A stretch of 64,000 bases of DNA from Streptomyces sp. TRM68367 (GTDB lineage: Bacteria; Actinomycetota; Actinomycetes; Streptomycetales; Streptomycetaceae). The stretch's first letter is position 1. Each line of letters opens with the position of its first letter. The DNA lies in contig NZ_JACTVI010000040.1 of the NCBI RefSeq assembly GCF_014495685.1, positions 1 through 64,000 on the forward strand. The letters are read 5' to 3'. The notes under the pieces are model-generated. The model was not told the DNA's origin, did not search any database, and saw only the letters and a list, made by a program, of their open reading frames with translations. Of this stretch, positions 49,801 through 59,471 are shown one piece after another. The position numbers were made by a program, and so were the translations under genes.

Positions 49801-51638
49801 TCAGGCGGACTGGGGCGCCGGCTGCGCGAACTGGACCGTATACAGGCGGGCGTACGCGCCCCGCGCCGCCAGCAGGTCCTCGTGTGTGCCCTGTTCGACG
49901 ATCCGGCCACGGTCCATGACGAGGATGGTGTCGGCGTCGCGGACGGTGGAGAGGCGGTGGGCGATGACGAAGCTGGTGCGGCCGGTGCGCAGGTCGGCCA
50001 TGGCGCGCTGGACGAGGGTCTCGGTGCGGGTGTCGACGGAGGAGGTGGCCTCGTCGAGGACGAGGATCGACGGCTGAGTGAGGAAGGCGCGGGCGATGGT
50101 GAGCAGTTGGCGTTCGCCGGCGCTCAGGCCCGCGCCGCCTCGTCGAGGAGGGTGTCGTAGCCGTCGGGGAGCGTGCGGACGAAGTGGTCCGCGCGGGCTG
50201 CGCGGGCCGCCGCGACGATGTCCTCGTACGGGGCGCCGGGCCTGCCGTAGGCGATGTTGGCGGCGATGGTGCCCTCGAACAGCCAGGTGTCCTGGAGCAC
50301 CATGCCGATGTGGTGGCGCAGTTCGGCGCGGGGCAGGGACGCGATGTCGGTGCCGTCGAGGGTGATGCGGCCGGCGGTGGGGTCGTAGAACCGGAGCAGC
50401 AGGTTGACCAGGGTGGTCTTGCCTGCGCCGGTGGGGCCGACGATGGCGACCGTGCGGTGGGGGGCGACGGTGAGGGTGAGGTGGTCGATCAGGGGCTCGG
50501 TGGGGGTGTAGCGGAAGGAGACGTTCTCGAAGGCGACCCGGCCGGTGATGCCGGGCGAGGTGATTCCGGTCGGGGTGATGCCGGTCGGGCGGCGGGCTGG
50601 GACCGCCGGGTCGGGGATCTGTTCCTCGGCGTCGAGGAGGTCGAAGACGCGTTCCGCCGATGCCACGCCGGACTGTACGACGTGCACCAGGGCGGCGGCC
50701 TGGGTGAGGGGGTTGGTGAACTGGAGGGTGTAGGTGAGGAACGCCTGGATCTCGCCGACCGTCATGGCGCCGGAGGCCACCCGCAGCCCACCCAGCACGG
50801 CGACGGCCACGAAGGTGATGTGGCCGAGGAAGGCGAGCGCCGGTTCGATGACGCCGGAGAGGAACTGGGCGCGGCGGGCGGCGTCGTAGAGGGCGGCGTT
50901 GCGTTCGTCGAAGAGGCGCTGGGCGTCCTCGCCGCGGCCGAAGAGCAGTACCTGGTCGTGTCCGGTGAACATCTCCTCGACGTGGGCGCCGAGTTCGCCG
51001 GTGGTGCGCCACTGCCGGGTGAACTCGGGCTGTGAGCGGCGGCCCAGCAGCCGGGTGACGCCCGCCGCCACCGGCAGGGACGCCACCGCGACCAGGGTGA
51101 GCAGCGGCGACAGCCACAGCATCATGCCAAGCACGCCGAGCACGCTGAGCAGGGACACCGCGATCTTGGTGAGGAGCTGCTGGAGGGTGAGGGCGACGTT
51201 GTCGGCGTCGTTGGCGAGCCGGGAGACGATGTCCCCGCGAGGGCGGCGGTCGACGTATCCCAGGGGCAGGGCGGCGAGCTTGGCCGAGGTGCGGGCGCGC
51301 AGCCGGTGGGCGGTGTGCTGGCCGATGTCCTGGGCCAGCCGGCCGCGCGCGAGGGCGCAGGCGGCGGAGACGAGGACGAGTACGGCGGCCCCGCCGAGGA
51401 CCGCGCCGACCTGCCCGAAGTCCGCTTCCTCATTGGAGGCTTGCCGAATGATCAGGTCGGTGGCGTGGCCCAGCAGCATCGGCACGGACACCGTCAGCGC
51501 GACGCTCACCACGCTCAGCGCCAGGCACAGGGCCAGGCGGCGCCGGTCGGGGCCCAGGGTGCGCAGCAGCCGCAGGGCCGAACTGCCGAAACTCCGGGGC
51601 TTGTTGCTCTTCTGCTTCTGCTCACCTGCGTCGGTCAC
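49801..51638 (-). pseudogene. ABC exporter subunit with a frameshift
   Basis: This would be an ABC-B type half-transporter of about 610 residues, partner of the next gene. The six-helix domain and Walker A (IVGPTGAGKT) read in one frame from a GTG at 51638 to TLLDEAARA and a stop at 50124. The rest, starting GLSAGERQLLTIARAFL (signature) with Walker B LVLDEATSSVD and the H-loop VIAHRLSTV, continues one frame over to 49801. One missing base near 50130 separates the halves. It is a true mutation or a sequencing error. If real, the product lacks the ATPase signature. Confidence 0.8.
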
Positions 51639-53377
51639 GCGGCGGCCTCCTCGGGGGTCAGCTGGGAGAGGGCGATCTCCCGGTAGGCCGGGCTGGTGTC
51701 CATGAGCTCGTCGTGGGTGCCGCTCGCCTCCACGCGGCCCTCGTCCAGGACGACGATGCGGTCGGCGTGGCGGACGGTGGCCACGCGCTGGGCGACGATG
51801 ACGACCGTGGCGTCGGCGGTGTGCGCGGCGAGGGCGGCGCGCAGGCGGGCGTCGGTGGCCGCGTCCAGCGCGGAGAAGAAGTCGTCGTAGAGGTGGATCC
51901 GGGGCCGGGCGAGCAGTAGCCGGGCGATCGCGAGCCGCTGCCGCTGACCGCCGGAGAAGTTGCTCCCGCCCTGCGCGACGGGCGCGTGGAGGCCGTCGGG
52001 TAACGCCTCGACGAAGTCGCGGGCCTGCGCGGTCTCCAGCGCCCGCCACAGGTCGTCGTCGCTGGCGTCGGGACGGCCGTAGCGCAGGGTGGAGGCGACG
52101 GTGCCGGAGAAGAGGTACGGCCGTTGCGACACCAGGCCGACGGTCGCGGCGAGCGTGGCCCGGTCCAGTTCGCGGACGTTGACGCCGCCGACCAGGAGCT
52201 GCCCCTCGGTCGTGTCGTACAGCCGCGGCACCAGCTGGAGCAGCGTCGACTTGCCGCTGCCGGTCGAGCCGACGACGGCGACGGTCTCGCCGGGCCGGGC
52301 GGTCAGGGACACCGCGCGCAGCACCGGCTCCTCGGCGCCGGGGTAGCGGAAGCCGACGCGGCGCAGCTCCAGCCGCCCCGGTTCGGGTAGTTCGGTGACC
52401 GGTGTCGCGGGGACGTGCAGTCCGCCGGCGGTGTCGAGGACCTCGCGGATGCGCCGGGCGCACGCGCTGGCGCGCGGCGACATCAGGAACGCCAGCATCG
52501 CCATCATCACGGCCTGGAGGATCTGGGTGAGGTACTGCAGGAACGCGATCAGTGTCCCGGCCTGGATCCCGCCGCCGGCCACGCGGTGCCCGCCGAACCA
52601 CAGCACGGCGATGCCCGAGAACTCCATGATGAGCATGGCGGCCGGCATCGCGAAGGCCTGCATACGGCCCAGCCGTAGCCCCACCTCCAACAGGTCCCGG
52701 TTGGCCTCGGCGAACCGGGCCTGCTCGTGCTCGTCCCGGACGAAAGCGCGCACGACCCGGATGCCGGTGATCTGCTCGCGCACCACCTTGGTGAGCCGGT
52801 CCACGCGCTGCTGGAGGGAGGCCGACAGGGGCATCTGCCGGCCGAAGATGACCCCCATGACGCAGGTCAGCACGGGCAGCACCACGACGAGCAGCAGCGA
52901 CAGCGGAGCGTCCAGGCGCACCGCCATCACCAGGGCACCCGCTCCCATCACGGGGGCCGCGACAACCAGGGTGAACACGAGCACGACCAGGGTCTGGATC
53001 TGCTGCACGTCGTTCGTGGCCCGGGTGATCAGCGAGGCCGCGCCGAAGCGGCTCATCTCCCGCACGGAGAAGGTTCGCACCCGCGCGAAGACCCGGGCCC
53101 GCAGGTCCCGCCCGAGCGCCATCGCCGTGCGCGCGCCGACGTACACGGCCGCCGCCGCGCACGTCAGCTGCACCAGCGTCAGCGCGAGCATCACGCCGCC
53201 GACCCGCAGCACGTGCCCGCTGTCGCCGGTGAGCACGCCGTGGTTGACGGCGTCGGCGTTCAGCATCGGCAGGTACAACGTGGCGGTGATCTGGGCGAGT
53301 TGGAGGACGGCGATGGCGGCCACGGAGCGGGCGTAGGGGCGGAGGCCGGCGGCCAGCAGCCGGATCAGGACACGCAC
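51635..53377 (-). CDS. ABC exporter subunit (transmembrane + ATPase)
   Basis: A 580-residue half-transporter with six helices then an ATP-binding domain: Walker A VVGSTGSGKST, signature NFSGGQRQR, H-loop VAQRVATV. The Walker B end is YDDFFSALD, where the catalytic glutamate is aspartate, as in the degenerate site of heterodimeric exporters. It therefore needs the partner downstream, with which it overlaps by 4 bases (GTGA). The operon is divergent from a TetR gene with a perfect palindrome between them. Confidence 0.9.
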   Translation of the reverse strand: MRVLIRLLAAGLRPYARSVAAIAVLQLAQITATLYLPMLNADAVNHGVLTGDSGHVLRVGGVMLALTLVQLTCAAAAVYVGARTAMALGRDLRARVFARVRTFSVREMSRFGAASLITRATNDVQQIQTLVVLVFTLVVAAPVMGAGALVMAVRLDAPLSLLLVVVLPVLTCVMGVIFGRQMPLSASLQQRVDRLTKVVREQITGIRVVRAFVRDEHEQARFAEANRDLLEVGLRLGRMQAFAMPAAMLIMEFSGIAVLWFGGHRVAGGGIQAGTLIAFLQYLTQILQAVMMAMLAFLMSPRASACARRIREVLDTAGGLHVPATPVTELPEPGRLELRRVGFRYPGAEEPVLRAVSLTARPGETVAVVGSTGSGKSTLLQLVPRLYDTTEGQLLVGGVNVRELDRATLAATVGLVSQRPYLFSGTVASTLRYGRPDASDDDLWRALETAQARDFVEALPDGLHAPVAQGGSNFSGGQRQRLAIARLLLARPRIHLYDDFFSALDAATDARLRAALAAHTADATVVIVAQRVATVRHADRIVVLDEGRVEASGTHDELMDTSPAYREIALSQLTPEEAAA

Positions 53378-53418
53378 GCGGGCTCCTCACGGCAGGCAGG
53401 GGGGCACTGAGAGCGAAA

Positions 53419-53433
53419 TGCCACTCAGTGGCA
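53419..53433. promoter_or_regulatory. TetR operator of the ABC exporter locus
   Basis: TGCCACT-C-AGTGGCA is a perfect 15-base palindrome between the divergent ABC and TetR starts, 42 bases before the ABC start. It very likely binds the TetR protein at 53510. Confidence 0.72.
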
Positions 53434-53509
53434 GTATGACATGAGAGGCGATTACCCATCAGTGACTTTCCGGCGAGTGGTCTGCGCGCGGGAAGCTAAG
53501 GTGTGCCGC

Positions 53510-54208
53510 ATGGAGAGCCGGAACTCCGCCACGACCAGCGCAAAAGGCGACAGGAAGAACGACGCGCAGGACGACCGTGTCCTCCCCCTGCGCGAACGCA
53601 AGAAGCAGCGCACGTTCCGCGCCCTGGCCGACGTGGCACTGGCACGGTTCACGGAGCGGGGCTTCGACGAGGTGACGCTCGACGAGCTGGTCGACGAGGT
53701 GGAGGTCTCCAAGCGGACCTTCTTCCGCTACTACTCCTCCAAGGAGTCGGTCGCCCTCGCCGCCGAGGCCGAACTCTGGATCTCCTACGTCGACGCCTTC
53801 ACGGAGACCGAGTTGCACGGCGACGTCCTCACCACTCTGCGCACCACGCTCGTCGACACCATCACCGGCATGGACGAGGACTGGCCGCGCCGCTTCTGGG
53901 CCACCCGCCGCCTGGCCGCCCGCCACAACGGACTGCGCAAGCACAGCCTGATGATGGCCGCGCACCACCAGCAGCAGATCGTCGAGCAGTTGGAGGCCAA
54001 GCTGGGCCTGAACAGCCGCGGGGACGTGCGCCTGCGCCTCCTCGCCGAGATCGCGTTCGGCGCCTACCGCGTCGGCGCCAAGAACTGGACCGCCGGCCGT
54101 GGCGAGGGCGCGGGCCCCCGGGGCGAGGGCGGCCCCACCCCCCTCGCCGCCCGCGTGGACGAGGCGTTCGCGGCAGTCCCCGACGCGATCACCCTGACAG
54201 CCGACTGA
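53510..54208 (+). CDS. TetR-family repressor of the ABC exporter
   Basis: A 232-residue TetR protein. The HTH is FRALADVALARFTERGFDEV then LDELVDEVEVSKRTFFRYYS. The C-terminal domain is rich in basic and Gly residues near its end (GEGAGPRGEGG). The ATG at 53510 was chosen as the start of the conserved part. It is divergent from the ABC exporter genes, so it likely represses a drug or metabolite exporter. Confidence 0.88.
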   Translation: MESRNSATTSAKGDRKNDAQDDRVLPLRERKKQRTFRALADVALARFTERGFDEVTLDELVDEVEVSKRTFFRYYSSKESVALAAEAELWISYVDAFTETELHGDVLTTLRTTLVDTITGMDEDWPRRFWATRRLAARHNGLRKHSLMMAAHHQQQIVEQLEAKLGLNSRGDVRLRLLAEIAFGAYRVGAKNWTAGRGEGAGPRGEGGPTPLAARVDEAFAAVPDAITLTAD

Positions 54209-54235
54209 CCGGCCTCCCGCAGACGGGCAGCGGCG

Positions 54236-54919
54236 TCAGAGCTGCTTGCCCTCCTGCAGGTGCACCCCGTCGGGCGTGACGCGGTCCGTGCGTTCCGAGC
54301 CTCCGACGACCCGGATCCAGCTGTCCACGATCAGCTCACGGCCGCGCAGCTCGATCTTGAAGCCCCCGTACATGCCCGGCACGGGGAACCAGCACACGGG
54401 GTTGGCGAGTTCGGTCAGCACCTCGACCTCCGGCAGGCGCATGCCCTGATCGGTGGCCAGGTCCGAGCCGCCCTCAAGGCCCGCCCTGTGCCGGATCAGG
54501 CGGTGCAGGTGCTGTTGCAGGCCGGTGCGTACGTCGTCCGGCAGGGGGTGCGGGAACTCGGGGCGGAGGAGGGCGGTGAGTTGGTGGTGGCCGCGCTGTT
54601 CGGCGATGTCCACGGGGCGGGTTCCGTCAGTTGCCCGCAGGCTGCGCCAGGCGCCGTATCCCAGGAGGCGCTCGACCACCTCGGCGGGGACACCGTGCCA
54701 AGCGGCCTGGTGCAGCGGGGCGTAGCCGCTGCGGCCTTCGAGGCGCGCGGAGTTGATCCATTCGGTGTTCCAGCTGTCGTCGAGGATCCGGAAGACGGTG
54801 GCCCAGTCCCCGTCCCGCGCGGCGTCGGCGAGCTGGTCCCGTTTCTTCGCGTACTCCGGCTTGAGCGACGTCCGACGGGTGACACCGTCCCACTGCGCGA
54901 CCTTCTTCTCGGCATCCAC
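54236..54919 (-). CDS. Ankyrin-repeat protein
   Basis: A 227-residue cytoplasmic protein with two to three ankyrin-like repeats in the middle: RSGYAPLHQAAWHGVPAEVV and GTRPVDIAEQRGHHQLTALL. The C-terminal third (VLTELANPVCWFPVPGMYGG, IRVVGGSERTDR) matches a Streptomyces-type extension of unknown role. GTG at 54919 gives VDAEKKVAQWDG as the start. It has no operon partner. Confidence 0.78.
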   Translation of the reverse strand: MDAEKKVAQWDGVTRRTSLKPEYAKKRDQLADAARDGDWATVFRILDDSWNTEWINSARLEGRSGYAPLHQAAWHGVPAEVVERLLGYGAWRSLRATDGTRPVDIAEQRGHHQLTALLRPEFPHPLPDDVRTGLQQHLHRLIRHRAGLEGGSDLATDQGMRLPEVEVLTELANPVCWFPVPGMYGGFKIELRGRELIVDSWIRVVGGSERTDRVTPDGVHLQEGKQL

Positions 54920-55013
54920 GTGGCCGAGTCTATGGATCACGCCGCGGTGACGGCAGCGGGAGTTGCGCTGGACACGCCTTGGTCTGGTTGGTCTGGGGTT
55001 CTTGAAAGGGACT

Positions 55014-55442
55014 TCACGGACACCCGCCACTGACCCGAGTCGTGAGATCGAACCAGACCGCCTTGCCCTCCGGTCGCAGCAGCCCGTCGTACTGCACGGC
55101 CCGACCGTGGCCCCAGCACCCACCGGTGAGCGCGTCCACCAGATACAGCCCGCGCCCGCCCGTCCCCCACACCTCGGGCGTCAACTCCCTTATCACCGGC
55201 GGGTTCTCGTCGCCGTCGTACACGACCACCCGGACGCGTCCCGCCTCCACGGCCAGCCACAGCGCGGCGCCGTCGCCCTTCGCGTGCACGCAGGCGTTCG
55301 TGACGAGTTCGGAGGTGCAGAGGGTCGCGTCGTCCACGAGTTCGGCGTCGAGTCTCAGTTCACGGAGGACCGTGGCGACGAAGTCGCGGGCGATGCGCGG
55401 GGAGGTGTCCAGGGGTGGGCAGATGAGGGTGTACGAGGGCAT
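55014..55442 (-). CDS. RsbW-like histidine-kinase-fold ATPase
   Basis: A 142-residue ATP-binding regulator of the anti-sigma/RsbW type. The N-box is SELVTNACVHAKGDG, the G1 box VYDGDENPP, and the G2-like loop GTGGRGLYLVDAL. In Streptomyces such small GHKL proteins commonly sit beside Scr1 and DUF397 genes, as here. Partners are unknown. Confidence 0.85.
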   Translation of the reverse strand: MPSYTLICPPLDTSPRIARDFVATVLRELRLDAELVDDATLCTSELVTNACVHAKGDGAALWLAVEAGRVRVVVYDGDENPPVIRELTPEVWGTGGRGLYLVDALTGGCWGHGRAVQYDGLLRPEGKAVWFDLTTRVSGGCP

Positions 55443-55663
55443 GGGGCATCAACTCCGTTGTGGTGAGCGGGTTTCTACTGAGCCCGGCCGCGTTGCTGTC
55501 CGGCGCCCCGGGTGTCGACGGGCCGGGGTGGCACTTCCAACGGGCGATGGGCAGGGGGAGTTGCGGATGAGTGACCACGCGGGCACGCTCCGTGAGTACG
55601 CAACGAAGGTACTCGGTATATTTGCAACGGCGCAACCGCGTCACCGGAATCCAGGAGGACGGC

Positions 55664-56509
55664 ATGCCGCCCAGGGGCACGCCCACCGCACGTCAGGGAC
55701 GCCTTGGCACGGAACTGCGCAGGCTGCGCGAGGCAGCGGGGCTGGTGTCCCGCGATGTCGCCGCCTGGCTGGGCACGAGCCAGGCGCAGATCAGCAACAT
55801 CGAGTCCGGGAAGCACGGCATCAGCGAGGAGCGGCTGCGCAGACTCACCGACCACTACGCCTGCGACGACACCCGGCTCATCGAGGCATTGGTCGACATG
55901 GCCAACGAGCGGGACAAGGGCTGGTGGGAGGAGTACCGGGGTGTTCTGGCACCCAAGGCACTTGATCTCGCCGAATTGGAGCACCACGCGTCGCACGTTC
56001 GCACATTCCAGGTCGTGCACATTCCGGGAGTCCTCCAGACCGAGGAGCACGTACGCGCGGCCTTGTCGTTCGTGGAGCCGGGTACTCCGGCGGACCTGTG
56101 TGAGGCTCGCGTCATGTTCCGTATTCGACGGCAGCGAGTGCTCGACTCCGGGACGCCCTACGACGTGATCATCCACGAGGCCGCGCTACGGATGCGCGTC
56201 GGCGGCTCCAAGGTCGCCCGCGCACAACTCCAGCATCTCCTCCAGGCATCCGAGAGGGAGTCCGTCACCCTCCGCGTCATCCCCTTCGCCGCCGAGGGCT
56301 TCGCGGGCGCGGGCCTTGCCGTGCAGTACGTCGGCGGAGTCGTCCCCCACCTGGATACCGTCCAGATCGACACGCCGCACGGTGCCGAGTTCATCGACGC
56401 ACCGGCTCAACTGCACCGCTACCGAGCCAAGCTCGAACGCGTTGACAGTGCCGCCCTGCCACAGGACGCTTCCCTCGACCTCATCCGCCGTATCGCCCAG
56501 GAACTCTGA
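55664..56509 (+). CDS. Scr1-type HTH regulator (XRE + DUF5753)
   Basis: A 281-residue regulator: LGTELRRLREAAGLVSRDVA then WLGTSQAQISNIESGK form the XRE HTH, followed by the DUF5753 ligand or cofactor domain (FQVVHIPGVLQTEEHVRAAL, DVIIHEAALRMRVGG). The ATG is preceded by AGGAGG. It starts a two-gene set with DUF397 ten bases downstream and is divergent from the RsbW-like gene. Confidence 0.9.
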   Translation: MPPRGTPTARQGRLGTELRRLREAAGLVSRDVAAWLGTSQAQISNIESGKHGISEERLRRLTDHYACDDTRLIEALVDMANERDKGWWEEYRGVLAPKALDLAELEHHASHVRTFQVVHIPGVLQTEEHVRAALSFVEPGTPADLCEARVMFRIRRQRVLDSGTPYDVIIHEAALRMRVGGSKVARAQLQHLLQASERESVTLRVIPFAAEGFAGAGLAVQYVGGVVPHLDTVQIDTPHGAEFIDAPAQLHRYRAKLERVDSAALPQDASLDLIRRIAQEL

Positions 56510-56519
56510 AAGGCCCTCG

Positions 56520-56711
56520 GTGTCTCAGAACCTCCGCTGGCAGAAGTCGTCGTACTCCGCAGGCGACTCCGACAACGACTGCCTGGAGATAGCCGCCACG
56601 CCCACAACCCTCTGCCTCCGCGAAAGCGACCACCCCACCACCCTCCTCACTCCCACCCCCACGGCCCTCCGCGCCCTCCTCACCGAACTCAAGAGCGCGG
56701 GCCGCTCGTGA
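56520..56711 (+). CDS. DUF397 domain protein
   Basis: A 63-residue DUF397 protein: WQKSSYSAGDSDNDCLEIA then LCLRESDHP. It begins with GTG ten bases after the Scr1-type gene, with AAGG upstream. The pair is the intact counterpart of the decayed set at 24221-24690. Confidence 0.87.
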   Translation: MSQNLRWQKSSYSAGDSDNDCLEIAATPTTLCLRESDHPTTLLTPTPTALRALLTELKSAGRS

Positions 56712-56845
56712 ATCCCCCACGCCCCGCTCAACCCCCACACGGCGAGGCACCCGCCCACCCCTCGAACCGCACCGGTGCCGACCCGGTACGAGGGCCGTGA
56801 CACGCACCGGGATTGACACCCCGTCAATACACGTCGTCAGCTGAG

Positions 56846-56878
56846 GTCGTTGTATCGTTCATGATTCGTTCCGCTGGG
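56846..56878 (+). promoter_or_regulatory. PHO-box-like direct repeats upstream of phoD
   Basis: Three 11-base units, GTCGTTGTATC, GTTCATGATTC and GTTCCGCTGGG, follow head to tail about 40 bases before phoD. PhoP of Streptomyces binds GTTCA-type 11-bp direct repeats. The match is partial. Confidence 0.45.
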
Positions 56879-56918
56879 GCGGAAGGAACGGTTCAGACGA
56901 TGAGGTTGTCATGACCAC

Positions 56919-58514
56919 ATGAAGATGACGCAGACCGGGCTCGCGGCCGCCGCCGCGACCAGACGCAGATTCCTGACCGCAACCGGCGCCGCGGCCGCCC
57001 TCGCCCTGACCGGCGCCCTCGTCGACACCCGGAGCGCCCGCGCGACGCCCTTGGCGAAGCCGGACCGCAGGCCCCTGTTCACCCTCGGCGTCGCCTCCGG
57101 GGACCCGCTGCCCGACGCCGTGGTCCTCTGGACCCGGCTCGCCCCCGAACCCCTGGCCCCGCTGGGCGGGATGGACCAGCGCGCGGTGCCGGTGCAGTGG
57201 GAGGTGTCCGAGTCCGAGGACTTCCGCCGCATCGCGCGCCGCGGCACCGCGTACGCCCGCCCCGAGTACGCCCACACCGTCCACGTCGACGTCCGGGGCC
57301 TGCGTCCCTGGCGGCACTACCACTACCGCTTCCGCGCCGCCGGACAGATCAGCCCTGTCGGCCGCACCCGCACCGCCCCGGCCCCCTACGCCGCCCTCTC
57401 CTCCCTGTCCCTCGCCTACGCCTCCTGCCAGGCGTGGTTCGAGGGCTTCTACACCGCCCACGCCGACCTGGCCCGTCGCGACCACGACGTGGTGCTCTTC
57501 CTCGGCGACTACATCTACGAGTTCGGCCTCGACCGCGGCATCCGCCCCGGCTCCGCGGACCCCCACGCCCTGCGCGAGGCCGTGACGCTGGACGAGTACC
57601 GGGAGCGGTACGCGCTCTACAAACTCGACCCCGACCTCCAGGCCGCGCACGCCTCCGCCCCGTGGATCGTCGCGTACGACGACCACGAGGTCGTCAACAA
57701 CTGGGCCGACGAGGCCCACCCGAGCGCCCCGCCCGCGCAGTTCCTTGTACGGCGCGCCAACGGCTTCCGTGCCTACTGGGAACACATGCCCCTGCGCCTG
57801 ACCCAGCTGCCGCAGGGCCCGGACATGCGGCTGTACCGGCGGCTGCGCTACGGCACCCTCGCCGAGTTCAGCATGCTCGACACCCGCCAGTACCGCTCGG
57901 ACCAGGCCTACGGCGACGGCATGAAACCGCCCGGCCCCGAGACCCGCGACCCCGCCCGCACCATCACCGGGGACGAGCAGGAGCGCTGGCTGCTCGACGG
58001 GCTCGCGAACTCCCGCGCGCGCTGGAACGTCCTCGGCCAGCAGACCGCCATGGCCCGGCTCGACACCCTGTCCGGCCCGGGCGTCGAGGTGCCGATGGAC
58101 ATGTGGGACGGCTACGAGGCCTCCCGCGACCGAGTGCTCGGCGGCGCCCACGAGCGCGGCGTGCGCAACCTCGTCGCCCTCGGCGGAGACCTCCACCGCA
58201 GTGTGGCCTCCGACCTCAAGCTGGACTTCACCGACCCCGGCTCACCCACCGTCGGCGCGGAGTTCATCGGCACCTCCATCGCTTCCGGGATGGACGGCGT
58301 CGACCAGGACGAGGCCGGGCGCACGCTGGCCGCCGAGAACCCGCACGTCCGGTTCCACAACTTCCAGCGCGGCTACGTCACCTGCACGGTGACCCCGCGG
58401 GAGTGGACCGTGGACTACCGGGTGGCCGACCGCGTGACGACCCCCGGCGGCACCGTGACCACCCGCACCAAGCTCGTCGTCGAGGACGGCCGGCCCGGCA
58501 TCCAGCCCGCCTGA
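56919..58514 (+). CDS. phoD: PhoD-type alkaline phosphatase (Tat-exported)
   Basis: A 531-residue phosphatase/phosphodiesterase exported by the Tat system (ATRRRFLTATG, residues 13-23). Metal-binding motifs include CQAWFEGFYTAH, LFLGDYIYEFG, IVAYDDHEVVNNWAD and LGGDLHRS. It releases phosphate from phosphodiesters or phosphomonoesters outside the cell with Ca and Fe. The upstream repeats fit Pho control. It is followed 31 bases later by a secreted discoidin-domain protein, possibly in the same transcript. Confidence 0.92.
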   Translation: MKMTQTGLAAAAATRRRFLTATGAAAALALTGALVDTRSARATPLAKPDRRPLFTLGVASGDPLPDAVVLWTRLAPEPLAPLGGMDQRAVPVQWEVSESEDFRRIARRGTAYARPEYAHTVHVDVRGLRPWRHYHYRFRAAGQISPVGRTRTAPAPYAALSSLSLAYASCQAWFEGFYTAHADLARRDHDVVLFLGDYIYEFGLDRGIRPGSADPHALREAVTLDEYRERYALYKLDPDLQAAHASAPWIVAYDDHEVVNNWADEAHPSAPPAQFLVRRANGFRAYWEHMPLRLTQLPQGPDMRLYRRLRYGTLAEFSMLDTRQYRSDQAYGDGMKPPGPETRDPARTITGDEQERWLLDGLANSRARWNVLGQQTAMARLDTLSGPGVEVPMDMWDGYEASRDRVLGGAHERGVRNLVALGGDLHRSVASDLKLDFTDPGSPTVGAEFIGTSIASGMDGVDQDEAGRTLAAENPHVRFHNFQRGYVTCTVTPREWTVDYRVADRVTTPGGTVTTRTKLVVEDGRPGIQPA

Positions 58515-58545
58515 CCCGGCGCACTCCTGGAAGGGGAACCCGCAC

Positions 58546-59424
58546 ATGCCGCACCAGCGCGTCGCACGAACCGCCCTCACCCTGGGCGCCGCAGTCCTGG
58601 CCACGCTCCTGACCTCGGCCACCGCGAACAGCGCCCCAGGCCCGGACCCGCAGCGCACCCGGCAGATCACCCTCGGCGCCGAACCGGACCGCCTCGACCT
58701 CGTACCGCTCCCGTGCTTCCCGAGCGTCTTCCAGGCCACCATGACCAACACCGGGCCCGGACCCGTGTACGCCGACACGCTCCTCTCCGCCGACGCACCG
58801 CTCACCCTGTCCCGCGACATCTTCTCCAGCTACCTCCCGGCCACCGACCCCGACCAGCCGGTCGGCGCCCTCGTCGAGGTCCGCGCGCCCCGGGACACCC
58901 CGCCCGGCACCTACGACGTCCGGCTGGAACTGGACCGGCAGCGGCTGCGCGTGCCGGTGAGCGTCCAGAGCGCCCCGTCCAAGGGGCCGGGCGACAACCT
59001 GGCCCTGGGCGAGGAGGCCTTCGCCTCCTCCACGCACGGCAACTTCTCGGTCTGCGGCGGCGTCGACGGCAACACCGACCACGCCGACTGGGACACCCGC
59101 ACCGGATGGAACGACGGCACAGCCGCCGTCTTCCCCGACACCTACGGCGTACGGCTCCCCGAGCCGCGGCGGATCGACGAGGTCAAGGTCCTCACCCTGG
59201 ACCGCCCCGCGCACCCGGCCGCCCGGTACGGGCTGCGCGACTGGGACGTCCAGGCCCTCACGGACGGGCGCTGGACCACTGTCGCCGAGGTACGCGGCAA
59301 CACCTCCGGCCTCGTGACCAGCCGGTTCCGGGCGACTACCGCGGAGGCCGTACGCATCGTCGTCCACGCATCCAACGACGCCCGCTACTCCCGCGTCATG
59401 GAGATCGAGGTCCGCGGCAGTTGA
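58546..59424 (+). CDS. Secreted F5/8-type-C (discoidin) domain protein
   Basis: A 292-residue exported protein. The signal peptide ends near residue 30 (TSATANSA). An Ig-like NEW3/alpha-galactosidase-associated fold may span residues 50-140 (GTYDVRLELDRQRLRVPVSV). The C-terminus from about 150 is an F5/8 type C-like lectin domain (NLALGEEAFASST, WDVQALTDGRWTTVAEVRGN). It likely binds a sugar at the cell surface. It follows phoD by 31 bases; a link with phosphate release from polymers is inference. Confidence 0.78.
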   Translation: MPHQRVARTALTLGAAVLATLLTSATANSAPGPDPQRTRQITLGAEPDRLDLVPLPCFPSVFQATMTNTGPGPVYADTLLSADAPLTLSRDIFSSYLPATDPDQPVGALVEVRAPRDTPPGTYDVRLELDRQRLRVPVSVQSAPSKGPGDNLALGEEAFASSTHGNFSVCGGVDGNTDHADWDTRTGWNDGTAAVFPDTYGVRLPEPRRIDEVKVLTLDRPAHPAARYGLRDWDVQALTDGRWTTVAEVRGNTSGLVTSRFRATTAEAVRIVVHASNDARYSRVMEIEVRGS

Positions 59425-59471
59425 CACCGGGGCCTGACGGCCAGGGCTGAGTCCGGTGGGATGATCCGCTC

